From UBA1535 sp002323775 (GTDB taxonomy: Bacteria; Bacillota; Clostridia; Tissierellales; Sedimentibacteraceae): DNA of 6,178 nucleotides. Under the pieces are notes generated by a model. That model was not told the origin of the DNA. It did no database searches and saw only the letters and a program-made list of their open reading frames with translations. The DNA lies in assembly GCA_031993545.1 (NCBI GenBank), contig DAMAHZ010000117.1, positions 1 to 6,178 on the forward strand, in the 5' to 3' direction. The translations under genes were made by a program, and so were the position numbers. Numbering within the stretch: the first letter of the stretch is position 1; each line of letters begins with the position of its first letter. This document shows positions 1 to 5,934 of this stretch, piece after piece.

Positions 1-16
1 GGTATTATATAAGTAA

Positions 17-826
17 ATGGAAAATAAGATTAAATTATATGGGTTTAATAATTTAACCAAAACATTGAGCTTTAATATTTATGACATATGCTATGCAAAG
101 GGTGAGAAAGAACAGAAGGATTATGTTGATTATATCGATGAGCAGTATAATTCTGAGAGACTTACAAACATTTTGTGTGATGTCACAAATATAATAGGAG
201 CACATGTGCTCAATATTTCTAAGCAAGACTATGATCCTCAAGGGGCAAGTGTTACGATATTGATATCAGAGGAACCGCTTGATGAAGCAAATCTTGATGA
301 GTCCTGCAACGGAGGAGGACTTTTATTGGCAAGCAGAGAAACTATTCTCGCACATTTAGATAAAAGCCATGTAACTGTGCACACATACCCTGAATATCAT
401 CCTGATAATAGTATTGCTACATTCAGAGTTGATATTGATGTTTCTACATGCGGAAAAATATCGCCGCTTAATGCGCTTGATTATTTGATAGGAAGCTTTG
501 ATTCTGATATTATAACTATTGATTACAGAGTAAGAGGTTTTACAAGAGATGTTAATGGTAAGAAATGTTTTATAGATCATAAAATTGCATCGATACAGGA
601 TTATATAGATGATGAGACATTAAAAAAATATGATGCTACAGATATAAATGTATATCAGGCTAATTTATTTCATACAAAAATGCTTATAAAGGAAATTAAT
701 CTTCAGAATTATCTATTTAAAAAGGATACAAACGAGTTTTTACCACAGGAAAGATTGGCTATAAGTAACAGTCTTCGCAAAGAAATGATAGAAATTTTCA
801 GTGGTTTGAATGTTTATAATAATTAA
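17..826 (+). CDS. speD: S-adenosylmethionine decarboxylase proenzyme (family 2, E. coli-type)
   Basis: This pyruvoyl enzyme decarboxylates S-adenosylmethionine to supply the aminopropyl donor for spermidine synthesis in the cytoplasm. The 269 residues are close in length to E. coli SpeD (264) and align along their whole length from the start (LYGFNNLTKTLSF, residues 7-19). The self-cleavage motif HLDKSHVTVHTYPE spans residues 113-126. By family knowledge, the chain breaks between Lys116 and Ser117 and Ser117 becomes the pyruvoyl group. Cys145 in STCG matches the conserved catalytic cysteine, 28 residues on as in E. coli. DYRVRGFTRD (169-178) and NVYQANLFHTKM (211-222) are also family blocks. 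The segment just before the cleavage site (about 97-108) is slightly longer than in E. coli. An in-frame TAA directly precedes the ATG, fixing the start. No Shine-Dalgarno is visible in the 16 bases available. speE follows after 31 bases. Confidence 0.97.
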   Translation: MENKIKLYGFNNLTKTLSFNIYDICYAKGEKEQKDYVDYIDEQYNSERLTNILCDVTNIIGAHVLNISKQDYDPQGASVTILISEEPLDEANLDESCNGGGLLLASRETILAHLDKSHVTVHTYPEYHPDNSIATFRVDIDVSTCGKISPLNALDYLIGSFDSDIITIDYRVRGFTRDVNGKKCFIDHKIASIQDYIDDETLKKYDATDINVYQANLFHTKMLIKEINLQNYLFKKDTNEFLPQERLAISNSLRKEMIEIFSGLNVYNN

Positions 827-845
827 CAAACTAATAAAATTAGTC

Positions 846-851
846 AGGAGG
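846..851 (+). promoter_or_regulatory. Ribosome binding site of speE
   Basis: A perfect AGGAGG lies 6 bases before the ATG at 858. It decides the start of speE against an in-frame ATG at 810, which lies inside speD and has no good ribosome binding site. Confidence 0.9.
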
Positions 852-857
852 AAAAAT

Positions 858-1709
858 ATGGAGCTTTGGTATACTGAAAATCATTCTGAGGAGGTTAGAT
901 TTTCAATAAAAATTAACAAACAGGTTTATTCTGGACAGAGCAATTTTCAAAGAATTGATATATTTGATACAAATGAATTTGGTAAAATATTTACATTAGA
1001 CGGATTGATAATGGTTACGGAAAAGGATGAATTTATTTATCATGATATGATAGTTCATGTTCCGATGGCAACAAATCCGGACATAAAAAAGGTTTTAGTT
1101 ATAGGTGCCGGAGATGGAGGAACTGTCAGAGAGCTGACCAGATATAAAACTATTGAAAGAATAGATATGGTTGAGATTGATAGGCAGGTTGTAGAAGTTT
1201 GCTTAGAGCATTTTAAACAAACTTCATGTGCGTTAAACGATAAAAGAGTAAATTTATATTTTGAAGATGGAATAAAATTTGTGAGCCAAAAATCTAATGA
1301 ATATGATTTGATTATTGTAGATTCTACAGACCCGATTGGTCCGGGTGAAGGGCTTTTTACAAGACAATTCTATAGTGACTGCTTTGCGGCTTTAAATGAA
1401 AACGGAATACTTGTAAATCAGCATGAAAGTCCTTATTACGATATGTACGCTAAAGCCATGAAAAGGGCACATAAACGTATAGAAGAAATATTTCCTATAT
1501 CTAAAGTATATCAGGTTCATATACCGACATATTCATCGGGACATTGGCTATTTGGATTTGCCTCTAAAAAATATGACCCTGTAAAAGATTTAGATGCGAA
1601 TGCTTGGAATAATTTAGGTCTTGAAACTAAATATTATAATACGGACTTGCATATTGGAAGCTTTGCCCTTCCTAATTATGTTATGGATATGTTAAATAGG
1701 GATTGCTAG
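858..1709 (+). CDS. speE: Spermidine synthase (putrescine aminopropyltransferase)
   Basis: It transfers the aminopropyl group of decarboxylated S-adenosylmethionine, the SpeD product, to putrescine, giving spermidine and methylthioadenosine. With the ATG at 858 it has 283 residues, normal for the family, and begins MELWYTE, much like Bacillus SpeE. The N-terminal beta domain carries LDGLIMVTEKDEFIYHDM (48-64 and on). The Rossmann-type domain has the nucleotide loop GAGDGG (83-88), an acidic ligand residue in VEID (105-108) and the catalytic-loop motif DSTDPIGP (155-162). Asp155 is the expected proton-accepting residue. IPTYSSGHW (222-230) and ETKYYNTDLH (256-265) are further family blocks. 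The gene is 31 bases behind speD and surely in the same operon. Substrate choice (putrescine rather than cadaverine or agmatine) is inferred from the family, not proven. No strong terminator follows. Confidence 0.96.
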   Translation: MELWYTENHSEEVRFSIKINKQVYSGQSNFQRIDIFDTNEFGKIFTLDGLIMVTEKDEFIYHDMIVHVPMATNPDIKKVLVIGAGDGGTVRELTRYKTIERIDMVEIDRQVVEVCLEHFKQTSCALNDKRVNLYFEDGIKFVSQKSNEYDLIIVDSTDPIGPGEGLFTRQFYSDCFAALNENGILVNQHESPYYDMYAKAMKRAHKRIEEIFPISKVYQVHIPTYSSGHWLFGFASKKYDPVKDLDANAWNNLGLETKYYNTDLHIGSFALPNYVMDMLNRDC

Positions 1710-1717
1710 TTATATGA

Positions 1718-1746
1718 TTGTGTTTGTTTAAGATGCAAGATATTAT
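1718..1746 (+). promoter_or_regulatory. Possible weak promoter before the 257-residue gene
   Basis: TTGTGT (1718-1723) and TATTAT (1741-1746) are 17 bases apart, fitting a sigma-A type promoter with a weak -35 (3 of 6) and a good -10 (5 of 6). A second, overlapping pair is TTGTTT (1724-1729) and TATAAA (1748-1753) with 18 bases between. Such matches are common by chance in A/T-rich DNA, so this only shows that the downstream gene could have its own promoter in the gap after speE. Confidence 0.25.
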
Positions 1747-1771
1747 CTATAAACACATTTTAAAAGGTGTT

Positions 1772-1837
1772 ATGGAGGAAAATAGACTAACTGCAAAACA
1801 AATATCAAGTAAAAATAGATATCGTATTTTTGAATAG
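1772..1837 (+). CDS. Possible 21-residue small ORF between speE and the next gene
   Basis: ATG at 1772 opens a 21-codon frame (MEENRLTAKQISSKNRYRIF, then E) ending with TAG at 1835-1837. An earlier in-frame ATG at 1733 would give 34 residues but has no ribosome binding site. AAGG at 1764-1767 lies only 4 bases before the 1772 ATG, which is short. The G of the stop codon is the first base of the GAGGAG site of the next gene, an arrangement compatible with translational coupling. The product is basic and polar, and I recognise no family. It may equally be a chance frame or a scrap of a lost gene. Confidence 0.15.
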   Translation: MEENRLTAKQISSKNRYRIFE

Positions 1838-1842
1838 AGGAG
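1837..1842 (+). promoter_or_regulatory. Ribosome binding site for a TTG start
   Basis: GAGGAG lies 11 bases before TTG at 1854 and 23 bases before the next in-frame ATG at 1866. The spacing is somewhat long for the TTG but far too long for the ATG, and an in-frame TAA at 1851-1853 excludes anything earlier. This favours the TTG start. Confidence 0.65.
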
Positions 1843-1853
1843 ATTAATAATAA

Positions 1854-2627
1854 TTGAACGGTCAAATGTATCAGATATGTTGTATTACTGCGGCAGCAAA
1901 AAAAGCATTGAGAGAAAAATCCGCAATTTTATATAAACCACTTAAGTACGAAAATAAAATTGAATTTCAGTTTTTGCCGGAAAATAAACTGCTTGGTACA
2001 AAAAAATATAAATCAGAAAATGTGTCGGCGTGGTATGATTATTGCTTGAAAAAAGGACTGTATGATTTAAAGTTCTTAACTCCAGTCTCAGTCAATGACC
2101 GTAGTATCCTTGGTTTTTCTAATACAACACAAAGTTCTATTGTGTGTTTTTATAGAAATGGTGACTTTACTTACTTTTCCGCACAATGGGAATTTGATTC
2201 AAATAAAAAGATGTGGAATGTTCTTTATACAGAGAACGAATGTAAGGATTCATCTTTAGGTAAGCTGAATTTTAAAGATAATACTGATAGTTTCAAAGCT
2301 ATCTTATTTGAAATAAAAGAATTTGCTTACAAAATCAATCGTGATGAGTTTGCAGCAATATTTCAAAAGGCTGTTGATATTTTAATAGGACATTCTAATT
2401 ATGCAAATACCGCAAATTATATGATGTTTCCTGAAATTCCAAAAGAAAATTTGCGTCTTTTTGATGCAGCCAGTACTGCCGATGTTTTTGGTGCAATGGG
2501 TTCATGGAACGACACTCCTCGTTACATAGCACACCAAATAAATATGGATAAAGAATACGAGTTTTTGTCTAATGAATTGCTGAAACAGGTTAGACTTGCT
2601 ACCTTGTACGCTATTAATGAATGGTAA
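1854..2627 (+). CDS. Uncharacterised soluble protein, 257 residues
   Basis: I do not recognise a named family. The product has no signal peptide and no membrane segment, so it is probably cytoplasmic. The N-terminal half is mixed, with charged and aromatic stretches (SAWYDYCLKKGLYDLKF at about 58-74, and a probable beta-rich part, FYRNGDFTYFSAQWEFD, 99-115). The C-terminal third looks helical and ends in the most distinctive block: FPEIPKENLRLFDAASTADV (192-211), then FGAMGSWNDTP (212-222) and a closing helix with LLKQVRLATLYAINEW (242-257). Five of its cysteines are scattered and form no metal-binding pattern. It begins with TTG. The 144-base gap after speE, with a possible promoter, makes a role in polyamine synthesis uncertain, although no strong terminator separates them. 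Its stop codon runs into the terminator hairpin. The frame is intact, and base use is like its neighbours. Confidence 0.85.
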   Translation: MNGQMYQICCITAAAKKALREKSAILYKPLKYENKIEFQFLPENKLLGTKKYKSENVSAWYDYCLKKGLYDLKFLTPVSVNDRSILGFSNTTQSSIVCFYRNGDFTYFSAQWEFDSNKKMWNVLYTENECKDSSLGKLNFKDNTDSFKAILFEIKEFAYKINRDEFAAIFQKAVDILIGHSNYANTANYMMFPEIPKENLRLFDAASTADVFGAMGSWNDTPRYIAHQINMDKEYEFLSNELLKQVRLATLYAINEW

Positions 2628-2677
2628 AAAAGTTACATTTTTGTAGGTAATAGACCGACAAAAATGTAACTTTTTTT
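2626..2677 (+). terminator. Strong, probably bidirectional intrinsic terminator
   Basis: A perfect 19-bp stem pairs 2626-2644 with 2658-2676. Its core is GTTACATTTTTGT. The 13-base loop can add three more pairs (GGT 2646-2648 with ACC 2654-2656) after one mismatch. The + strand arm ends in seven Ts (2671-2677), and six As open the left arm, so the - strand transcript also ends in a U run. It begins within the stop codon of the 257-residue gene. No other terminator was seen before it on the - strand, so it may also end the converging operon. Confidence 0.92.
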
Positions 2678-2977
2678 ATATCTAAAATGAAATTTCCATT
2701 AAGATTTAAAATATTAATTGTTCAGCTGATATTATCAGTTAATAATATAATTTTAGTGCAAAGGACTCTTTTGCTATTAAAGAATAGTATCTTATTAAAG
2801 TTTTAGATATATATCTATGTATAATAGCAAATAAAGATTAAAATTCAAATTAATCTGTATCTGTTTTGCACTAATGGCACAATAATTTTTGTTATATGAT
2901 TTTTTGTATAACCACTCTGATTTGATGCTTTTTAACTCATAACAAATAAAGAAATTTATCCAAAAGACAACTAAATG
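2678..2977. other. Convergent intergenic region without a gene
   Basis: These 300 bases separate the ends of two converging gene groups. No reading frame with a ribosome binding site was seen. The region is very A/T-rich. Its only clear content is a block of nested inverted repeats at 2753-2874, described separately. Smaller pairings such as TTTGTTAT (2888-2895) with ATAACAAA (2939-2946) are weak. If the - strand operon is not stopped earlier, the whole stretch is its 3' untranslated region. Confidence 0.7.
2753..2874. repeat. Nested inverted repeats with possible three-way-junction fold
   Basis: Outer arms TTAGTGCAAA (2753-2762) and TTTGCACTAA (2865-2874) are perfect 10-bp complements. They enclose a second perfect 10-bp pair, TTTGCTATTA (2770-2779) with TAATAGCAAA (2822-2831), and a 7-bp stem AGATTAA (2835-2841) with TTAATCT (2850-2856). 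A 14-base palindrome, TAGATATATATCTA (2804-2817), sits inside the second stem. As RNA this gives one closing stem and two branches. On the + strand TTGTTC (2718-2723) and AATAAT (2741-2746), 17 bases apart, could start a transcript near the first arm, but no terminator follows closely. It could be a structured RNA, a 3' untranslated element of the - strand operon, or a decayed miniature transposon. No target duplication is clear. Confidence 0.5.
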
Positions 2978-3490
2978 CTAATTAATCGGTTTTATTTTTA
3001 TCAGATAGTCCATAAACTTTTTAAAGCAAATATTCCAGATAATTGAGTAAACGAGCGAAAATATAAAGAAAGTTAAAAAGGTTAAGGAAGTTGACAAAGA
3101 ACTCGTTAATTTCATAAAGCCTGAAACATGTATTATGTAAGTTAAACATATCATTCCAAGAGATAAAAATATGCTTGAAATTAATATAGAGATAAATATT
3201 CCTTTCCTATAAAGCAATGTTCCGATTGCTATGCCTAATGCCCCGGTCGTAAAGAGAAGAATTGCAGCTTCTTGTATATTGAATGCAACAAGAATCAGTG
3301 AAGATAAAAAAAGCACGGAAAGACCAAGTGACACATTAAAGACAGCTGCTATAGCAATAGGTAGTGTGCTAAATGGACTCAAAGCTAATCCAATCGCAGG
3401 TAAAAATATAGGAGCTGATTGGAACAGTACTGTTATCGTTGTTAATAAGCCACCAATACAAATAAACCAAACTATATTTATTCTTTTCAA
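2978..3490 (-). CDS. Small multi-pass membrane protein, unassigned
   Basis: This 170-residue protein is hydrophobic almost throughout, with about five or six membrane segments (roughly 7-23, 29-50, 53-71, 75-94, 98-121, 135-156) and a basic C-terminal tail (about 157-167). Length and layout resemble substrate-binding S components of ECF vitamin transporters, but I see no motif that assigns it to that class or to a substrate, and no energising ATPase genes lie in the window. LPAIGLALSPFSTLPIAIAA (30-49) is the most distinctive part, with proline-containing turns. It starts with TTG at 3490. An in-frame TAA only one codon earlier excludes a longer form, and GGAG lies 8 bases upstream. It begins 35 bases after the propeller protein gene, so the two are likely co-transcribed and possibly function together. 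Confidence 0.85.
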   Translation of the reverse strand: MKRINIVWFICIGGLLTTITVLFQSAPIFLPAIGLALSPFSTLPIAIAAVFNVSLGLSVLFLSSLILVAFNIQEAAILLFTTGALGIAIGTLLYRKGIFISILISSIFLSLGMICLTYIIHVSGFMKLTSSLSTSLTFLTFFIFSLVYSIIWNICFKKFMDYLIKIKPIN

Positions 3491-3498
3491 TTTTAATA

Positions 3499-3502
3499 CT
3501 CC
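3499..3502 (-). promoter_or_regulatory. Ribosome binding site for the TTG start at 3490
   Basis: On the - strand, GGAG (3502 down to 3499) is 8 bases before TTG. An ATG at 3505-3503 overlaps this site in the same frame but meets a stop three codons later, so TTG is the only reasonable start. Confidence 0.8.
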
Positions 3503-3525
3503 ATTTATATAAAATTGGTTTCAAA

Positions 3526-4941
3526 TCAAGGAATAATTTCAAAAACAGTGCCTTGATTAAAATCTGTTACATTAGGAGAACCATAAGTTCCTAAGTATAA
3601 TTTGCTTTGATTTAAGTTCGTTCCAAGGCTGACGTAAAAAGAGGACTGAGAACCAAAGTCATAATTAACATCAATAACACTAAAATCGTTTAGTTTAAAA
3701 TCTGCTCTTATTCTTGTATAAGCCAATGCCCCTCTAATTGGAAGTCGAGCTTCTTCTTGTGCAAAATCGGTAAACAAAAGGCTTCCTGTTAAGTTAGGTA
3801 TGTCGCTTCCCATATATGGCTGAACTCCTGTAAGTGCAGTTCCTCTGAATTTATCCAAACGAGAATCTTTATGAAAATAAGTGGTTACAGGATTAATTCT
3901 GGACATTGAAGTTTTTATTGCTTCATCATAATAAGCCATTATTTTTTCTTCTAACATAGGATTTGTAGAACAGTTTTTTATAATCGAAGTAGGAAAGGAG
4001 CCTTCCCATCCACGCCATCCAAGGTTAATATATTCTTTTTCTTGCTCAGAGTCAGATTTTACTAAGTTAGATTGAATAAGCTGAGTAACAGGTATTGGTT
4101 TGTAATTAATAAATGAAAAAATTGATTCTTCCATATCCTGTCCTACATTTCCTACATATTTGATGTATTGATTATAAGATTGTTGATATGAAATACCCGG
4201 AGAATTGCGAATACCTTTTGCAATTACTGTAAGCATTTTCTGAATAGGAGGAGGGAGTTCATCAAAACGTGTAACTGTTGGAGGAACTTCGATAAATGTA
4301 TTTATGTTTACATCAATTGTAATTATCTTGCCGGCAATTTCCATGTCATCTTGACTTAAATTAAATGGATCGTATCCTGAACCTCCATCTCCAGTTGTTA
4401 AAACAAGTCTTCCGGTTTCAGGTGAAAAATTCAAACTATTAACACCATTATGATTCATAAATGGTCTTCTCAAATTGAGTAATGTCCGTTGTTTTCGAGA
4501 TTGACCACTTGACTGTAAAACCCACTCCTCAACTGTATCAATATGGTCAAATTGCGTTTCTCTGTTTATCCACTTTAGATTTAATGTTTCAGGGTCACAA
4601 GGATTAGGCTGAAATGATTCAGGGAGAGCACCGGGTCCTTGTGTTCCGGCTACTGAATAATGCAAATAAAATAAGCCATTAAAATGAAATTCTGGATGAA
4701 ATGCTAGTCCAAGCAACCCTCGTTCGTCATATCCTCCATTGGAAGCGCCTAGTTTTATTATTTGTGAGCGAATATCTAAAAAGGTCCATATATTTCTGTC
4801 TGATATGTAAAAAATTTCTCCTACTTGGGTTGCTACAAATAAATTTTCTGTGAAATCACCTGGAAGCATCGCTGTTTTTAAAACAGTGGGTAAATTTATA
4901 TTACTAATGATGGGACGTAAATTAACTTTAACCTTTATCAA
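3526..4941 (-). CDS. Glucose/sorbosone dehydrogenase-like beta-propeller protein
   Basis: The 471 residues resemble the glucose/sorbosone dehydrogenase family, six-bladed propellers that include PQQ-dependent sugar dehydrogenases. Blocks in order are DERGLLGLAFHPEF (72-85), NHNG (163-166) followed by TTGDGG (182-187), GIRN (243-246), GNVGQDMEESI (264-274), NLGWRGWEG (306-314) and PNLTGSLLFTDF (382-393). By comparison with soluble glucose dehydrogenase, His164 is the likely counterpart of the catalytic histidine, and Arg245-Asn246 of cofactor-contacting residues. Whether it binds PQQ or oxidises sugar is unproven, and no PQQ genes are present here. About 50 residues (97-148) lie between the first blade and the NHNG motif, longer than I expect for the simplest members. 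There is no signal peptide or lipobox, so it is predicted to be cytoplasmic, which is unusual for this fold. It starts with TTG behind GGAG and is followed closely by a membrane protein gene. Confidence 0.85.
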   Translation of the reverse strand: MIKVKVNLRPIISNINLPTVLKTAMLPGDFTENLFVATQVGEIFYISDRNIWTFLDIRSQIIKLGASNGGYDERGLLGLAFHPEFHFNGLFYLHYSVAGTQGPGALPESFQPNPCDPETLNLKWINRETQFDHIDTVEEWVLQSSGQSRKQRTLLNLRRPFMNHNGVNSLNFSPETGRLVLTTGDGGSGYDPFNLSQDDMEIAGKIITIDVNINTFIEVPPTVTRFDELPPPIQKMLTVIAKGIRNSPGISYQQSYNQYIKYVGNVGQDMEESIFSFINYKPIPVTQLIQSNLVKSDSEQEKEYINLGWRGWEGSFPTSIIKNCSTNPMLEEKIMAYYDEAIKTSMSRINPVTTYFHKDSRLDKFRGTALTGVQPYMGSDIPNLTGSLLFTDFAQEEARLPIRGALAYTRIRADFKLNDFSVIDVNYDFGSQSSFYVSLGTNLNQSKLYLGTYGSPNVTDFNQGTVFEIIP

Positions 4942-4949
4942 TTTCTTAT

Positions 4950-4953
4950 CTCC
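4950..4953 (-). promoter_or_regulatory. Ribosome binding site for the TTG start at 4941
   Basis: On the - strand, AAGGAG with core GGAG (4953 down to 4950) stands 8 bases before TTG at 4941. The frame stays open for some distance upstream, so this site is what decides the start. Confidence 0.8.
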
Positions 4954-4986
4954 TTTTTTTAATAATAATATGATTAACTCTGTTCT

Positions 4987-4998
4987 AATAGTACTATT
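4987..4998. repeat. Perfect 12-bp palindrome in the gap before the propeller gene
   Basis: AATAGTACTATT is its own reverse complement. It lies 46 to 57 bases before the TTG of the propeller protein gene, within the 95-base gap that follows yitT. It is not followed by a T run on either strand, so it is not a terminator. A dimeric regulator's operator is possible but no matching regulator gene is in the window, and chance cannot be excluded. Confidence 0.35.
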
Positions 4999-5036
4999 TA
5001 CAGAAAGGAGATATGATAAATAATTTGTTTTAAGGC

Positions 5037-5921
5037 TTATATTTCCTCTGTCAGATGACTCTTATACCCATCTCCAAATACTTCGTTAGAATTTGAGACT
5101 ATGAAAAATGCGTTTATATCTTCTTCTCTCACAATTTCTCTGATTTTAGTATAATTATATTTTCTGCATACGCACATTACAACTTTTTTATCGTTTCGTG
5201 TATATGCTCCCTCTGCTTTTAGATATGTAACTCCTATATCCAGTTCTTCAAGTATTCTTCTAGCTATTTTTTCGTTGTTATCACTGATTACATACAATAA
5301 TTTTGCACTGTCTCCTCCATACAGTGCAAAATCCAAAACGAAATTACTGATAACGATAGTTATGGTAGCATAAAGTGCAATTTCAATATTTTTAAATATT
5401 ATAGCAGATGCAGATACAATAATTGCGTCAGTAATAATAAAAATAGTTCCGCTTTTTACGTGTTTATACTTTTGTCTTAAGGCTCTGATGATTATATCAG
5501 TTCCTCCAGTTGTAGCTTCTTGTCTGAATACCATTGCCATTCCTATAGCCATCAAAGAGCCACCTGTAACGCCGGACAGTAAAAGGTCATGAGTTATAAC
5601 GCCATATCTTACAATAATATACTCATTCATTACGTTAATAAAAAATGAAGAAACAAATGTCGCATATATAGTTGACAATATGAATTTTGCTCCGAATTTC
5701 CACCAGCCAAATATTAGTATAGGGACATTTATCAGCAAAACCAAAGTACCTGTTCTTAAACTCGTAAAATTGCTTATTATTATAGCAATTCCCGTAGTAC
5801 CACCAGGCGCAAGATTGTTTGGATCTAAAAATATTGAAATTCCCATGGAATATATGAATGTCCCAATAGTAATTAATATAAATTTTATTACCGCTTTTTT
5901 TAATGTAAATTTTTTTCCCAT
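5037..5921 (-). CDS. YitT family membrane protein
   Basis: This 294-residue protein has the two-part build of the YitT family: an N-terminal membrane domain of about five or six segments (roughly 10-32, 39-51, 57-77, 80-97, 113-133 and 155-201) and a soluble C-terminal DUF2179 domain (about 205-286). Family motifs are FLDPNNLAPGGTTGIA (31-46) and FRQEATTGGTDII (132-144), then SAKLLYVISDN (205-215), the EGAYTRNDKKVVMCV block (237-251) and VFGDGY (281-286) near the end. Its biochemical role is unknown; several paralogues per genome are usual in Bacillota. A TTG two codons earlier would place the ribosome binding site directly against the start, so the ATG at 5921 is chosen. The frame is complete. 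No terminator separates it from the propeller gene 95 bases on, so read-through is possible. Confidence 0.93.
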   Translation of the reverse strand: MGKKFTLKKAVIKFILITIGTFIYSMGISIFLDPNNLAPGGTTGIAIIISNFTSLRTGTLVLLINVPILIFGWWKFGAKFILSTIYATFVSSFFINVMNEYIIVRYGVITHDLLLSGVTGGSLMAIGMAMVFRQEATTGGTDIIIRALRQKYKHVKSGTIFIITDAIIVSASAIIFKNIEIALYATITIVISNFVLDFALYGGDSAKLLYVISDNNEKIARRILEELDIGVTYLKAEGAYTRNDKKVVMCVCRKYNYTKIREIVREEDINAFFIVSNSNEVFGDGYKSHLTEEI

Positions 5922-5927
5922 ATACAA

Positions 5928-5934
5928 CCTCTTT
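5928..5934 (-). promoter_or_regulatory. Ribosome binding site of the YitT family gene
   Basis: On the - strand, AAAGAGG (5934 down to 5928) lies 6 bases before ATG at 5921. It directly abuts the alternative TTG at 5927, which rules that start out. Confidence 0.8.

Noticed and set aside
53..580. Two - strand frames (53-241 and 356-580) within speD
   Set aside because: They are antisense to a well-supported gene, have cysteine- and isoleucine-rich low-quality translations and match no family.
810..857. Sixteen-residue N-terminal extension of speE from ATG at 810
   Set aside because: It overlaps the end of speD, lacks a good ribosome binding site, and the family's N-terminus (MELWYTE) begins at 858 behind AGGAGG.
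1719..1761. Possible terminator after speE (TGTGTTT 1719-1725 with AAACACA 1751-1757, then TTTT)
   Set aside because: The stem is only 7 bp with a 25-base loop and four Ts, too weak to call, especially beside the strong hairpin at 2626.
2888..2946. Inverted pairing TTTGTTAT with ATAACAAA and the overlapping GTTATA/TATAAC hairpin as a terminator of the - strand operon
   Set aside because: On the - strand the hairpin is followed by an A run, not a U run, and the stems are short and A/T only.
3231..3512. + strand frame opposite the small membrane protein gene
   Set aside because: It is antisense to the membrane protein, has no ribosome binding site and looks like a shadow frame.
5013..5033. 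+ strand six-codon frame after GGAG between yitT and the propeller gene
   Set aside because: It is only six residues, the spacing to GGAG is just two bases, and nothing supports transcription in this direction.
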